Shown here piece after piece: positions 25,101-34,578 of a stretch of DNA of 64,000 nt; position 1 is the stretch's first letter; each line of letters begins with the position of its first letter. The notes beneath the pieces are model-generated. The model saw only the letters and a list, made by a program, of their open reading frames with translations. It was not told the origin of the DNA and made no database searches. This DNA is from Eubacterium sp. 1001713B170207_170306_E7 (GTDB taxonomy: Bacteria > Bacillota > Clostridia > Eubacteriales > Eubacteriaceae). The stretch is from NCBI RefSeq assembly GCF_015547515.1, contig NZ_JADMVE010000007.1, positions 62,001 to 126,000 of the forward strand, in the 5' to 3' direction. The translations under genes and the position numbers were made by a program.

Positions 25101-25903
25101 TCGCGGCGCCGCAGGTTTTTATCCCGGTATTCCCGGGGACTAACTGCGAGTACGATACCGCCAAAGCCTTTGAGAATGCCGGCGCCAAGCCGGAGATAGT
25201 AGTATTCAGAAACCGGACAGCCGACGACATTGCGGCATCCGTCAAGGAAATGGCGGATGCCATCAGACAGTCCCAGATGATCATGATTCCCGGCGGCTTC
25301 AGCGCTGGCGACCAGCCGGACGGCTCTGGTAAATTTATCGCGGCTGTTTTCAGAAATCCGGAGATCCGGGACGCGGTCATGGAGCTGATCAAAAACCGTG
25401 ACGGCTTAATGCTCGGGATCTGCAACGGCTTCCAGGCACTGATCAAGCTCGGGCTGGTACCCTACGGCGAAATTGTCGATATCGAGCCTGAAATGCCAAC
25501 CCTTACCTACAACACCATCGGCCGCCATGTGTCCACCATTCCGATGACAAAGGTGGTCTCCAACCTGTCACCGTGGCTTGCGGGCGCCCGGGTGGGCGAA
25601 ACCTACCGCATTCCAATGTCTCACGGCGAAGGCCGCTTCATTGCCAGCGATGCGGTAATGAAGGAGCTTATCGCAGGGGGCCAGGTGGCGACCCAGTATG
25701 TCGATTTTGACGGCAACGCCACCATGGACGGCGCCTTTAACCCCAACGGCTCTACCTGTGCGGTGGAAGGGATCACCAGTGCGGACGGCCGTATTCTGGG
25801 CAAGATGGGACATTCCGAACGTATCGGAAAAGGATTATACAAAAACATTCCGGGTGAGAAGGATCAGTTGATCTTTAAATCCGGTGTTGAATATTTCAAG
25901 TAA
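22190..25903 (+). CDS. purL: phosphoribosylformylglycinamidine synthase, fused large form
   Basis: Product of 1237 residues converting FGAR, Gln and ATP to FGAM. The single chain holds an N-terminal PurS-like part, the two AIR-synthase-like halves (DHCRHTTF near residue 222, ETHNHPTEIEPFGGAAT near 325, GGAGGVSVAIGE near 515), and a C-terminal glutaminase (FPGTNCEYD near 980, nucleophile Cys in GICNGFQAL near 1077, HGEGRF near 1145). B. subtilis uses three separate proteins; this fused form is known in Clostridia and enterobacteria. GTG 22190 is the start because the longer TTG (22130) is itself the -35 box. It heads the pur operon. Confidence 0.95.
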   Translation: MIKRIFVEKKTGFNTEAQELAQTFQRILGIKGLDSIRIIYRYDVEGLEGDLLENVKRTIFSEPNVDNIYEDTMAFGPEEQVFATSYLPGQYDQHADSAAQCIQISAGEKPLIKVAKVVAVKGDVSSEELGKIKQYMINPVDSQETDLGPRDTLTDKIKQPADIERIEGFTDFSAEALEAYRKKMGFAMSEADIAFVQKYYREDEKRDPSLTELKVIDTYWSDHCRHTTFSTCIEAIDFERGPVTEAVEKAFESYDATRDALYGEDTDRPMTLMDMAVIGTKEIKKRGLIPDLDESEEINACSVNMTVDHDGVDEDWLLMFKNETHNHPTEIEPFGGAATCLGGAIRDPLSGRSYVYQAMRLTGAWDPRTPIEDTLPGKLPQRKISQEAAHGYSSYGNQIGLATGQVVEVYDPGFLAKRMEVGAVIAAAPKENVVRERPQPGDVILLVGGKTGRDGCGGATGSSKAHTEESIHESGAEVQKGNPVEERKIQRLFRNGDLARMIKRCNDFGAGGVSVAIGELADSLDIDLDKVPKKYEGLDGTELAISESQERMAVVVAAEDVDKFIKMGNAENLEVTQVAVVTDTGRLVMKWRGEEILNLSRAFLNTNGAAQYADVLVKEPEALEEKAETVDFKTKTKEVLSSLNAASQKGLAEMFDSTIGAGTVVMPYGGKYQLTPQDGMAAKIPVIHGDTTTCSIMTYGYTPELSKWSPFHGGIYCVLESLSKMVAMGGDFRKARLSFQEYFERLNKDPEKWGKPFAALLGAFEAQKAFGIPAIGGKDSMSGTFEDMTVPPTIISFAVEADKVEYVLSNELKKAGSNLYLFEVEQDDNKLIDYNKVMAMYDRIRSLNVEGRLLSAKAVSANGLVDALAKMAFGNKIGVDIADIDEARLYAPLYGSIIVETDEILDDAELIGKTTEAPAITCKGESVAMDELIEVWESAMRSVYPESRTTEGKVQNIEYTGGPVTFAKEKFAAPQVFIPVFPGTNCEYDTAKAFENAGAKPEIVVFRNRTADDIAASVKEMADAIRQSQMIMIPGGFSAGDQPDGSGKFIAAVFRNPEIRDAVMELIKNRDGLMLGICNGFQALIKLGLVPYGEIVDIEPEMPTLTYNTIGRHVSTIPMTKVVSNLSPWLAGARVGETYRIPMSHGEGRFIASDAVMKELIAGGQVATQYVDFDGNATMDGAFNPNGSTCAVEGITSADGRILGKMGHSERIGKGLYKNIPGEKDQLIFKSGVEYFK

Positions 25904-25921
25904 AAGAAGGAGAATACAATT

Positions 25922-26416
25922 ATGCCAAAAGTAGCAGTTATCATGGGCAGCGACTCGGATTTTGATGTTGTAAAGAAATGCCTGATCGCTTTGGAAAAAT
26001 TTGATATTGAATATGACGCTGAGGTTATTTCAGCACACCGGAATCCGGACAAGATTTTCTCATACGTCCGTTCTGCCGAAGAAAACGGCATCGAACTGAT
26101 CATTGGCGCTGCCGGCAAAGCCGCTCATTTACCGGGGGTTATGGCAGGGCTTACCCCGCTTCCGGTTATTGGTATCCCCATTCAGACCTCTTTCCAGGGC
26201 GGCCTGGATTCCTTACTCTCCATCGTGCAGATGCCTTCCGGCGTACCGGTTGCCACTGTTGCGGTAAACGGCGCGGAAAACGCCGGGATCCTGGCAGCTC
26301 AGATGCTTTCCATCAAGTATCCTGAAATCCGTGAAAAGATGAAAGCCTACAAGGAAACACTGGACGAAGAAGTCACGGCTAAGAATGAAAAGCTTCAGGC
26401 CAAGATTAATGGTTAA
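25922..26416 (+). CDS. purE: 5-(carboxyamino)imidazole ribonucleotide mutase PurE
   Basis: Product of 164 residues. GSDSDFD near the N terminus, SAHRNPD, and GAAGKAAHLPGVMAG are the conserved loops. Class I PurE moves the carboxyl group of N5-CAIR to C4 and needs PurK to make N5-CAIR; no purK is in this operon. It lies elsewhere, or this PurE uses AIR and CO2 directly, which is plausible in a CO2-rich acetogen but cannot be decided here. AGAAGGAG precedes the ATG. Confidence 0.94.
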   Translation: MPKVAVIMGSDSDFDVVKKCLIALEKFDIEYDAEVISAHRNPDKIFSYVRSAEENGIELIIGAAGKAAHLPGVMAGLTPLPVIGIPIQTSFQGGLDSLLSIVQMPSGVPVATVAVNGAENAGILAAQMLSIKYPEIREKMKAYKETLDEEVTAKNEKLQAKING

Positions 26417-26449
26417 TTCATTATTTCAAATATAGAAAGAGGTATTAAA

Positions 26450-27157
26450 ATGCAGAAATTAGAACAGTTATATGAAGGCAAGGCTAAAAAAGTTTTCAAA
26501 ACAGAAGATCCGGACCAGTTTATCATCGAATACAAGGATGACGCAACCGCAGGAAACGGCGAAAAAAAAGGCACCATTGTGGGCAAGGGCGTCATCAATA
26601 ATAAAATGACCGCCACCATTTTCAAAATGCTGGAGGAACAGGGGATCCCGACACATTTCATCGAGCTGTTATCAGACAACGAACAGCTGGTAAAGGCAGT
26701 CACCATCTTCCAGCTGGAAGTGATCATCCGCAACACCGCTGCCGGCTCCATCTGCAAGCGCCTTCCATTTGAAGAAGGACAGGCTCTTGAAACACCCATC
26801 TTTGAATTCTGCTATAAGAATGATGACTACGGCGATCCTGTCATCAACGACAATCATGCCACTGCCCTGAAGCTGGCAACCCAGGAAGAGCTGGACGCTA
26901 TCCGTGAAATGACCATGAAGATCAATGATATCCTGAAAGCATATTTCCTGGAAAAGGGCATTAACCTGATCGACTTCAAGATTGAGTTTGGTAAAACCAA
27001 CGACGGACAGATCGTTCTGGCCGATGAAATCTCACCGGATACCTGCCGCTTCTGGGATGTCAATACCGGAGAAAAACTGGATAAGGACCGTTTCAGACGC
27101 GACCTCGGCGGTATTGAAGAAGCTTACGAAGAAATGTTAAAGAGAGTTAACGGCTAA
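26450..27157 (+). CDS. purC: SAICAR synthase PurC
   Basis: Product of 235 residues, which joins CAIR and aspartate using ATP. Landmarks are YEGKAKKV at the start, the [11 protein letters not shown] segment near residue 85, [12 protein letters not shown] near 120, and [12 protein letters not shown] near 190. Length and motifs are standard. It follows purE by 33 bp with AAAGAGG before the ATG. A GC-rich hairpin lies after it. Confidence 0.95.
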   Translation: MQKLEQLYEGKAKKVFKTEDPDQFIIEYKDDATAGNGEKKGTIVGKGVINNKMTATIFKMLEEQGIPTHFIELLSDNEQLVKAVTIFQLEVIIRNTAAGSICKRLPFEEGQALETPIFEFCYKNDDYGDPVINDNHATALKLATQEELDAIREMTMKINDILKAYFLEKGINLIDFKIEFGKTNDGQIVLADEISPDTCRFWDVNTGEKLDKDRFRRDLGGIEEAYEEMLKRVNG

Positions 27158-27194
27158 TCGCCCGCGCTCATTGCGATTTGTCAGCAGACTGCAC

Positions 27195-27221
27195 GGGGCG
27201 GGCGCCGGCGGTGCCTGCCCC
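27195..27221 (+). other. GC-rich imperfect hairpin between purC and purF
   Basis: GGGGC...GCCCC outer arms with GGC/GCC and CC/GG inside. No T run follows, so it is not a terminator. It may be an RNA-processing or stability element in the largest gap of the operon. Confidence 0.5.
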
Positions 27222-27303
27222 CAAGAGATATTTACGGAATACGGCATAGAGTGTGTTTCAATGGATGACAGCATGGATCCATTTTTGGAGGAAGAACGAA
27301 TCA

Positions 27304-28692
27304 ATGAGAGAAGACAAATTTCATGACGAATGTGGCGTCGTAGGTGTGTATTGTAACAGTCGTGAGACAAACTGCGCTTCTTATATTTACTATGGCCTGT
27401 ACGCGCTTCAGCACAGGGGCCAGGAAAGTGCGGGCATCTCGGTTAACCGTGACGGCAGGATCACAACTCATAAGGACCTCGGCCTGGTGGCGGATGTCTT
27501 TAAGGGCAATGTGCTGAAATCCATGAGGGGAAACCTGGGTATCGGCCATGTGCGTTATTCAACCTCGGGTGAGGGCGGCGTGACCAACGCCCAGCCGTTA
27601 ACGGTCAGCCTGAAATCAACCCAGATCGCCCTGGCGCATAACGGAAACCTGGTAAACGACAAAGCCTTAAGGGACATGCTGGAGGATTCCGGCGTTGTTT
27701 TCCAGACCACCATCGATACCGAGGTGATGGTAGACATTCTGGCCAGAGGTCTGCGCCATGGCGTGATCGAGGCCATTCAGCGCATGGTTGAGATCATCAA
27801 GGGCGGTTTTGCCTTGGTCATCACGCTGGAGGACAAGCTCATCGGCGTCCGCGACCCATACGGCCTGCGCCCCATCTGCCTTGGCAAAAAGGATGATATG
27901 TACATGCTCGCTTCGGAGAGCTGTGCCATTGACGCCATCGGCGGCGAGTTGATTCGTGACCTGAACCCGGGTGAGATTGTCGTCATTGACGAAAACGGCA
28001 TTCAGAGCTATGGGCAGAATAACTGGGCCAGCAAGAGGGCCTGTATTTTTGAGCAGATTTATTTTGCACGTCCCGACTCTGTCATGGAGGGCCGCAGTGT
28101 TTATCAGGCGCGCCATACCGCCGGACGCATCCTGGCTAAGGAAAGCCCTGTGGACGCGGACGTGGTTATCGGGGTGCCGGATTCCGGGATTCCGGCGGCC
28201 ATTGGCTATGCCGAGGAATCGGGCATTCCTTATGGCATGGGCCTGATCAAAAACAAGTACAGCGGCCGGACCTTTATCCAGCCGAACCAGAAGCTGCGTG
28301 AAGAAGGCGTGCGGCTGAAGCTGAATCCGCTGAGAGATACCATTGAGGGCAAGCGGGTCGTTATCATCGACGACTCCATTGTGAGGGGAACCACCTCCAA
28401 ACGGCTTGTTGAGATTTTGAGAAGCGGGGGCGCCAAAGAAGTGCATTTCCGCGTGACCAGCCCGCCGGTATCCCACACCTGCCATTTTGGCATTGACACT
28501 CCAAAACGCAAATACCTGATCGGCGCTAAGAAATCCGTGGAGGAAATCCGCGAGATTCTGGGCGCAGATTCACTAGCATATATCAGTCTTGACGGCTTGA
28601 ACGAGTCCGTCGGCGGCGGCACTGAGTACTGCCGCGCCTGTTTTGACGGCGATTACCCCATGGAAGTACCTGTATTAAAAAAGGATGATTAA
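27304..28692 (+). CDS. purF: amidophosphoribosyltransferase PurF
   Basis: Product of 462 residues, the first committed step of purine synthesis (PRPP + Gln to phosphoribosylamine). The start [14 protein letters not shown] shows a short propeptide before the catalytic Cys, as in the B. subtilis enzyme. The glutaminase part has HNGNLVN; the PRT part has [12 protein letters not shown]. Cys residues in SHTCHFG and EYCRACF match ligands of the oxygen-sensitive [4Fe-4S] cluster of the Bacillus type. ATG 27304 has GGAGG 12 bp upstream. A longer frame to 27253 does not match the family. Confidence 0.96.
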   Translation: MREDKFHDECGVVGVYCNSRETNCASYIYYGLYALQHRGQESAGISVNRDGRITTHKDLGLVADVFKGNVLKSMRGNLGIGHVRYSTSGEGGVTNAQPLTVSLKSTQIALAHNGNLVNDKALRDMLEDSGVVFQTTIDTEVMVDILARGLRHGVIEAIQRMVEIIKGGFALVITLEDKLIGVRDPYGLRPICLGKKDDMYMLASESCAIDAIGGELIRDLNPGEIVVIDENGIQSYGQNNWASKRACIFEQIYFARPDSVMEGRSVYQARHTAGRILAKESPVDADVVIGVPDSGIPAAIGYAEESGIPYGMGLIKNKYSGRTFIQPNQKLREEGVRLKLNPLRDTIEGKRVVIIDDSIVRGTTSKRLVEILRSGGAKEVHFRVTSPPVSHTCHFGIDTPKRKYLIGAKKSVEEIREILGADSLAYISLDGLNESVGGGTEYCRACFDGDYPMEVPVLKKDD

Positions 28693-28706
28693 AAAGGAGA
28701 GAAAAT

Positions 28707-29735
28707 ATGGCACAAACCGATGCTTATAAGGCAGCCGGCGTAGACGTCGAAGCTGGCTATGAGTCTGTCAAATTAATGAAGAAGGACGTTCAAAGAACGT
28801 TTAACCAGTATGTATTATCCCATTTGGGAGGCTTCGGCGGCCTCATCGAGCTGCCGGAGGGCTACAAAAAACCGGTTCTGGTTTCCGGCACCGACGGTGT
28901 CGGCACCAAGCTGATGATTGCCTTTATGATGGACAAGCATGACACCATCGGGATTGACGCGGTGGCGATGTGCGTTAACGATATTTTATGCCAGGGCGCA
29001 AGGCCGCTGTTTTTCCTGGATTACATTGCCTGCGGCAAGAACTACCCTGAAAAAATCGCCCAGATTGTGAGCGGTGTGGCCGAGGGCTGTGTCCAGGGCG
29101 GCATGGCGCTCATCGGCGGCGAGACTGCCGAAATGCCGGACATGTACAGTCTGGACGACTACGATCTGGCCGGCTTTGCCGTTGGCGTTGTCGAAAAGGA
29201 TGAAATCATTACAGGGCAGAGTATTGCGGAAAGGGATGTTCTGGTAGGACTACCGTCCTCCGGCGTCCACAGCAACGGCTTTTCACTGGTGCGCAAGCTG
29301 CTTTTTAAGGACCTGAAAATGGACGTCCACACCAGGGTGGACGAGCTGGGCGGTACCCTGGGCGAAGCGCTGCTGACCCCGACCCGTATCTATGTGAAGG
29401 CCGTTGAGGATCTGCTGAAGCCCTACGGTGTGAAGGGCATGAGCCATGTTACCGGCGGCGGCTTCTATGAAAATATTCCAAGAATGATTCCGGACGGCCT
29501 GTGCGCCAGAGTGGACACCGCTGCCATCGAAACCCTGCCCATTTTCAAGTTTATCCAGGAAGCAGGCAGCGTGACAGATGAAGCCATGTACTCGACCTTT
29601 AACATGGGCATCGGGCTGGTTTCCGCGCTGCCGGCAGATCAAGCGGACGGTTTTGTACAGGCCTTAAAGGACAAGGGTGAAAAGCCTGTGGTGCTTGGCG
29701 AAGTGGTCAAGGGCGACGAAAAGATCGTGCTATGA
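28707..29735 (+). CDS. purM: AIR synthase PurM
   Basis: Product of 342 residues, which cyclises FGAM to AIR with ATP. Conserved parts are [35 protein letters not shown] and a late [10 protein letters not shown]. The length is normal. AAAGGAGAG precedes the ATG 15 bp after purF. The last four bases overlap purN (ATGA), showing translational coupling. Confidence 0.96.
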   Translation: MAQTDAYKAAGVDVEAGYESVKLMKKDVQRTFNQYVLSHLGGFGGLIELPEGYKKPVLVSGTDGVGTKLMIAFMMDKHDTIGIDAVAMCVNDILCQGARPLFFLDYIACGKNYPEKIAQIVSGVAEGCVQGGMALIGGETAEMPDMYSLDDYDLAGFAVGVVEKDEIITGQSIAERDVLVGLPSSGVHSNGFSLVRKLLFKDLKMDVHTRVDELGGTLGEALLTPTRIYVKAVEDLLKPYGVKGMSHVTGGGFYENIPRMIPDGLCARVDTAAIETLPIFKFIQEAGSVTDEAMYSTFNMGIGLVSALPADQADGFVQALKDKGEKPVVLGEVVKGDEKIVL

Positions 29736-30352
29736 CCAAAATAGGCGTACTGGTGAGCGGCGGAGGTACAAACCTCCAGGCCGTCATCGACAGAGTTCAT
29801 CACAGGTCAGGCGAAATCGCGGTGGTTATTGCCAACAACGCAGACGCTTACGGGCTGACCAGAGCCCAGAACAGCGGGATTCCCACCGCGGTGGTGCTGG
29901 AGCGGGATTTTGAGGATTACGATGCCTTCAACGCTGAGATTATCCGGACCTTAAAGGATAAAGGCGTTGAGCTGGTCGTGCTGGCAGGCTACATGAAGAT
30001 CATCACCCCGGCCTTTGTAAAAGCCTATCCGAATAAGATTGTCAACATCCATCCGGCCCTGATCCCGTCCTTCTGCGGTGAGGGATACTACGGGATGCGT
30101 GTGCACGAGGCGGTCATAGACTACGGTGTTAAGGTTACGGGTGCGACGGTTCATTTTGTCAACGAGGAAGCGGACGCAGGTCCGATCATCGCGCAGAAAA
30201 CCGTTGAAGTTGCGGACGACGACACGCCCGAATCCATTCAGAAAAAGGTGCTCAAAATTGAGCACACGCTGCTGCCCTGGGTGGTGGAGCAGTACTGTCT
30301 GGGCCATATAACCGTGGAGGGCAGAAAAACGAGAATAACCAGCGAGCTGTAA
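29732..30352 (+). CDS. purN: phosphoribosylglycinamide formyltransferase PurN
   Basis: Product of 206 residues using 10-formyl-tetrahydrofolate to formylate [19 protein letters not shown] is the N-terminal nucleotide loop, [12 protein letters not shown] holds the catalytic Asn/His region, and [17 protein letters not shown] the Asp. In an acetogen the folate one-carbon pool is fed by the Wood-Ljungdahl pathway. That link is general knowledge, not something visible here. It starts inside the purM stop region (4-bp overlap). Confidence 0.95.
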   Translation: MTKIGVLVSGGGTNLQAVIDRVHHRSGEIAVVIANNADAYGLTRAQNSGIPTAVVLERDFEDYDAFNAEIIRTLKDKGVELVVLAGYMKIITPAFVKAYPNKIVNIHPALIPSFCGEGYYGMRVHEAVIDYGVKVTGATVHFVNEEADAGPIIAQKTVEVADDDTPESIQKKVLKIEHTLLPWVVEQYCLGHITVEGRKTRITSEL

Positions 30353-30400
30353 GGCTCGCGGGTGCTTAAATAAAATGAACAAAAAATTGGAGGAGAAACT

Positions 30401-31933
30401 ATGAGAGCTTTAATCAGTGTATCAGACAAAACGGGTATTGTTGAATTCGCACAGAAGCTGGCCGGTATGGGCTGGGAAATTTTATCTACCGGCGGTACGG
30501 CAAGAGCCCTGCGCGAGGCAGGTGTGGATGTCATCGGTGTTTCCGACGTAACGGGCTTTCCAGAGTGTCTGGACGGCCGTGTTAAGACCCTGCATCCCAA
30601 GATTCATGGCGGTATCTTAAATATCCGCGACAACGAGGACCATCAGCGGCAGATCAGGGAGCTGGGCATCACCCCCATCGACCTGCTGGTCATTAACCTG
30701 TATCCTTTTAAAAACACGATTTTGAAGGAGGGCGTTGCCTTTGAGGACTGTATCGAAAACATTGATATCGGCGGACCGACCATGCTGCGTTCAGCCGCTA
30801 AAAACTTCAACGACGTGACCGTAGTGGTAGACCCTGAGGACTATGAGGTTGTGCTGAACGAACTGGATAAGGACGGCGCTACCAGCTATGATACCCGTTA
30901 CCGGCTGGCCTTGAAGGTGTTTGAAACCACTGCCGCCTATGATACCATGATCTCAGATTTTCTCAGAAAACGTGTTGACGGTGAGGTTTTAAAGGATACC
31001 GTCACCATGACCTATGAAAAGGTGCAGGACCTGCGCTACGGCGAAAACCCGCACCAGAAGGCCGCGTTCTACAAAGAAATCGGCGTGGCCAAAGGCGCTC
31101 TGACAGCGGCCGAACAGCTCCAGGGCAAGGAATTGTCTTACAACAATATCAATGATACCAATGGCGCCCTTGAAATCCTGAAGGAATACCAGGACGAGCC
31201 GACCATCGTTGCGGTTAAGCACGCAAATCCCTGCGGTGTCGCCAGCGCCGAGACCATTTCAGAAGCCTACAAAAAAGCCTATGAAGCGGACCCGACCTCC
31301 ATTTTCGGCGGGATCGTCGCGTCGAACCGTGAAATTGACGCGGATACGGCCAAACAGATGGTTGAGATCTTCCTGGAGGTCATTGTCGCACCGGGCTATA
31401 CCGATGAAGCGCTGGAGGTGCTTAAAGCCAAGGAAAACCTCCGCGTACTCAAGCTGGATGACATTCTGTACAGCGAACCGGGCTATGAAACCAAAAAGGT
31501 GCTCGGCGGCCTGTTAATCCAGGAACGCGACACCAAGGACTACGAAAAGCTGGAGGTAGTCACGGACCGCAAGCCCACCGACAAGGAAATGGAAGACCTG
31601 CTCTTTGCCTGGAAGGCTGTTAAGAATACCAAATCCAACGCCATCACTCTGGCCAAGGATAAATGTATGGTCGCCAACGGACCGGGACAGGTTAACCGGA
31701 TCTGGCCGCTGGAAAACTGTATCGAGCACGGCGGGAACAGGGTAAAGGGCGCGGTGCTGGCATCGGACGCGTTCTTCCCCTTTGACGACTGCGCTACCGC
31801 AGCGGCCAAGGCAGGCATCACAGCCATTATCCAGCCGGGCGGCGCGGGACGCGACGAGGACTCCATCAAGGTCTGTAACGAAAATGGCATTGCCATGGTC
31901 TTTACAGGCATGCGCCACTTTAAACACAGCTAA
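30401..31933 (+). CDS. purH: bifunctional AICAR formyltransferase / IMP cyclohydrolase PurH
   Basis: Product of 510 residues with the MGS-like cyclohydrolase domain first ([34 protein letters not shown]) and the transformylase second ([11 protein letters not shown] near residue 210, [10 protein letters not shown] near 274, [12 protein letters not shown] near 478). It carries out the last two steps to IMP. GGAGG stands 5 bp before the ATG. No deviation in key residues is seen. Confidence 0.96.
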   Translation: MRALISVSDKTGIVEFAQKLAGMGWEILSTGGTARALREAGVDVIGVSDVTGFPECLDGRVKTLHPKIHGGILNIRDNEDHQRQIRELGITPIDLLVINLYPFKNTILKEGVAFEDCIENIDIGGPTMLRSAAKNFNDVTVVVDPEDYEVVLNELDKDGATSYDTRYRLALKVFETTAAYDTMISDFLRKRVDGEVLKDTVTMTYEKVQDLRYGENPHQKAAFYKEIGVAKGALTAAEQLQGKELSYNNINDTNGALEILKEYQDEPTIVAVKHANPCGVASAETISEAYKKAYEADPTSIFGGIVASNREIDADTAKQMVEIFLEVIVAPGYTDEALEVLKAKENLRVLKLDDILYSEPGYETKKVLGGLLIQERDTKDYEKLEVVTDRKPTDKEMEDLLFAWKAVKNTKSNAITLAKDKCMVANGPGQVNRIWPLENCIEHGGNRVKGAVLASDAFFPFDDCATAAAKAGITAIIQPGGAGRDEDSIKVCNENGIAMVFTGMRHFKHS

Positions 31934-31951
31934 GCACAGAGGAGAAACGAT

Positions 31952-33211
31952 ATGAAAGTATTAGTAATCGGCTCGGGCGGACGTGAGCATGTGCTCACCT
32001 GGAAAATTGCCCAGAGCCCAAGGGTAGATAAAATTTACTGTGCCCCCGGAAACGGCGGCATGGCCAAAATCGCCGAATGTGTTGACCTTTCGGTGGAGGA
32101 CATTGACGGCTGCGTGAAATTCGCCAAGGAAAAAGGCATTGACCTGACCGTTGTGGGCCCTGAGGTGCCCCTGGTAATGGGAATGACCGACGCCTTTGAG
32201 AAAGAGGGCATGCGGGTGTTTGGCCCCAACGCCAAATGCGCGGAGTTTGAGGGCAGTAAGGCCTTCACCAAGGATTTTCTTCTGCGCCATAGCATTCCGA
32301 CAGCTGCCTACAAAGAATACACAGATCTCAATGAGATCATGAAGGATATTGGCGTTTACGGCTTCCCGATGGTTATCAAGGCAGACGGCCTGGCAGCGGG
32401 CAAGGGTGTGCTGATCGTGGAAAACGAGCAGGAAGCCAGAGACGGCATCAACATGATCATGGCCGACCATGAATTCGGCGCTGCCGGGGATAAGGTGGTT
32501 GTTGAGGAGTTTCTGACGGGCCGCGAAGCCTCCATGCTGTGCTTTGTCGACGGCAGTGTCATTGTGCCCATGGAAAGCGCCCAGGATTACAAGCGTGCCT
32601 ACGATAACGATGAAGGCCTGAACACTGGCGGTATGGGCACCTATTCTCCGAACGTTTTGTTTGATAATGAAGTGTTAAACAAGCGCATTGAGGAAACCAT
32701 CCTGACCCCGATTATCGAGGGCTTTAAGGCGGACGGCATGGACTTTAAGGGGATTCTCTTTATCGGTCTGATGATCGAAAACGACATGCCAAAGGTTCTG
32801 GAATTCAATGTCCGCTTTGGTGACCCCGAAGCCCAGAGCGTGCTCATGCGCATGGACAGTGATCTGGTGGACATCATGGAAGCCTGCATTGACGGAAAGC
32901 TTGCAGACTGTGACATTAAGTGGAAGGATGAAGCGGCAGTAACCGTGGTGCTCGCCTCGGGCGGATACCCGGGACCCTATGAAAAGGGCCTTGAAATCAC
33001 CGGAATCGAGGATGTTGAGGGCTGTGAGGTATTCCATGCCGGAACAGCCCTGAAGGATGGAAAGCTGGTAACAGCCGGAGGACGCGTCCTCTGTGTTTCG
33101 GCTCTCGGCTCTGACCGTGAGGCGGCACGCGCCAAGGTCTACAGCCAGGTGGATAAAATTAAATTTGACGGTGCACGCTACCGGACTGATATTGCAAAAA
33201 TGGATGAATGA
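31952..33211 (+). CDS. purD: phosphoribosylamine-glycine ligase PurD
   Basis: Product of 419 residues with an ATP-grasp fold. The N-terminal VIGSGGREHVLTWK, the VIKADGLAAGKGV segment and EFNVRFGDPEAQ are all conserved. It makes GAR from phosphoribosylamine and glycine. The last gene of the operon, it is followed after 9 bp by a clear terminator. The operon thus carries all IMP steps except a possible PurK. Confidence 0.96.
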   Translation: MKVLVIGSGGREHVLTWKIAQSPRVDKIYCAPGNGGMAKIAECVDLSVEDIDGCVKFAKEKGIDLTVVGPEVPLVMGMTDAFEKEGMRVFGPNAKCAEFEGSKAFTKDFLLRHSIPTAAYKEYTDLNEIMKDIGVYGFPMVIKADGLAAGKGVLIVENEQEARDGINMIMADHEFGAAGDKVVVEEFLTGREASMLCFVDGSVIVPMESAQDYKRAYDNDEGLNTGGMGTYSPNVLFDNEVLNKRIEETILTPIIEGFKADGMDFKGILFIGLMIENDMPKVLEFNVRFGDPEAQSVLMRMDSDLVDIMEACIDGKLADCDIKWKDEAAVTVVLASGGYPGPYEKGLEITGIEDVEGCEVFHAGTALKDGKLVTAGGRVLCVSALGSDREAARAKVYSQVDKIKFDGARYRTDIAKMDE

Positions 33212-33220
33212 CAGCAGAGT

Positions 33221-33252
33221 AAAGGCACGCAATCTTATTTGCGTGTCTTTTT
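33221..33252 (+). terminator. Rho-independent terminator of the pur operon
   Basis: GGCACGCAA / TTGCGTGTC arms followed by TTTTT. Confidence 0.9.
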
Positions 33253-33276
33253 CTCAATGATCTGGAGGAAAGCAAC

Positions 33277-34518
33277 GTGTGGAGTAAAATAAAAAAGAGT
33301 ATTGCACTTGGAATTTTTATCGCTGTTTTAGGCGCAGTGGTGGGGGCCGTTGTGTGGTTCCTGCTGTGGCTGATGAATCTGGGCATTGACTTTTTCTGGA
33401 CCTGGCTGCCCGGAAAATTCAACATTCCAGCCTACAATCTGATTGTCTGCGGCGCCGGGGGACTGCTTGTGGGGCTTTTGCAGGCAAAATTCGGCCCCTG
33501 TCCGGGTGAGCTCAGTGAAGACATGGCGGCCATCAAACAGGGCAAACGCCTGCCCTACGATAATCTGCCAGTCATTGCAGTCTGTGCGCTGGTGCCCCTT
33601 ATTTTCGGCGGAAGCCTCGGGCCCGAGGCCGGGCTCACTGGTGTAATTGCCGGCCTGTGCTTTTGGCTGGCGGACCGCTTTAAATATGCCTATGAGGAAG
33701 TAGAGGATCTGGCTCAGGTTGGAATCGCCGCGACGCTGGGGGTTATTTTTCACGCGCCCCTTTTTGGCTTTGTCAATCAGGTCGAGGACGAAAAGGGTGG
33801 GCAGGCCATCCCTAAGAACTCGAAGATTTTATTGTATTTTATCGCGATTTTTGCCGGCTTTGGCATTTATATGCTGTTATCCAGACTGCTTGGCGGCGGC
33901 ATGGGGCTTGGCCGTTTCGGACACATTACCGTCGGGCGAAACGAGCTTCTGGCCATGTTACCCCTTGCCCTCGTGGGCGCTCTCTGCGGCATCCTGTATT
34001 TTTATTTTGCCAGGGGAGTGACGGTGATCACTGCTCCCATTGAAAAACACAGGGTGCTCCTGGGGGTTATCGGCGGTTTGGTTTTAGGCGGCGTTGGCAT
34101 GCTGCTGCCCTTTACCATGTTTGCCGGTGAACACCAGATGGGTGAAATGATGGAAATCTGGCAGACCCTGCCCATATGGATGCTGTTCTTAACAGGAATT
34201 GTCAAGCTTTTGATGATCAATATTTGTATTGGTACAGGCTGGCGCGGTGGGAATATTTTCCCCATTATCTTTTCAGCGGTCTGTATCGGCTACGGTTTTG
34301 CCGCTGTTTTTCCAATGGTCGACGCCACCTTCTGTGTGGCAGTGGTAACCGCAGCTGTGGCTGGGGCCATTATGCGAAAACCGATCGCGGTAGTGATGCT
34401 GCTGATCATCTGCTTTCCGGTGGATGCCATTATCCCCATGTGCGTGGGTGCCATCATTGCCGCCTCAATTCCACTGCCAAAGCAGTTCAGACAGCTTCCG
34501 GACGCGCAGGGAGAATAA
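33277..34518 (+). CDS. ClC-family chloride channel / transporter
   Basis: Product of 413 residues, start GTG 33277 with GGAGGAAAG 6 bp upstream. About ten hydrophobic segments are visible. The selectivity-filter region GGSLGPEAGLTG (near residues 110-121) is the ClC GxxGPE motif. Both the external gating-glutamate position (here E of GPEAG) and a later FAGEHQMGEMM segment are present. It could exchange chloride or another anion for protons; the ion cannot be fixed from sequence. It is shorter than typical ClC proteins with CBS domains and has none. A bidirectional terminator separates it from the CHAP gene. Confidence 0.85.
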   Translation: MWSKIKKSIALGIFIAVLGAVVGAVVWFLLWLMNLGIDFFWTWLPGKFNIPAYNLIVCGAGGLLVGLLQAKFGPCPGELSEDMAAIKQGKRLPYDNLPVIAVCALVPLIFGGSLGPEAGLTGVIAGLCFWLADRFKYAYEEVEDLAQVGIAATLGVIFHAPLFGFVNQVEDEKGGQAIPKNSKILLYFIAIFAGFGIYMLLSRLLGGGMGLGRFGHITVGRNELLAMLPLALVGALCGILYFYFARGVTVITAPIEKHRVLLGVIGGLVLGGVGMLLPFTMFAGEHQMGEMMEIWQTLPIWMLFLTGIVKLLMINICIGTGWRGGNIFPIIFSAVCIGYGFAAVFPMVDATFCVAVVTAAVAGAIMRKPIAVVMLLIICFPVDAIIPMCVGAIIAASIPLPKQFRQLPDAQGE

Positions 34519-34528
34519 ATGAACACAT

Positions 34529-34568
34529 AAAAAACACTCCGCTTTTTAGAAAGGGGAGTGTTTTTTTA
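34529..34568. terminator. bidirectional terminator between convergent genes
   Basis: AAAAAACACTCC / GGAGTGTTTTTTT with T runs usable on both strands. Confidence 0.9.
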
Positions 34569-34578
34569 TGTCTAAGTC

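Noticed and set aside
27253-27303. Upstream extension of purF
   Set aside because: Would add 17 residues before the short propeptide; the ribosome site lies inside this stretch.
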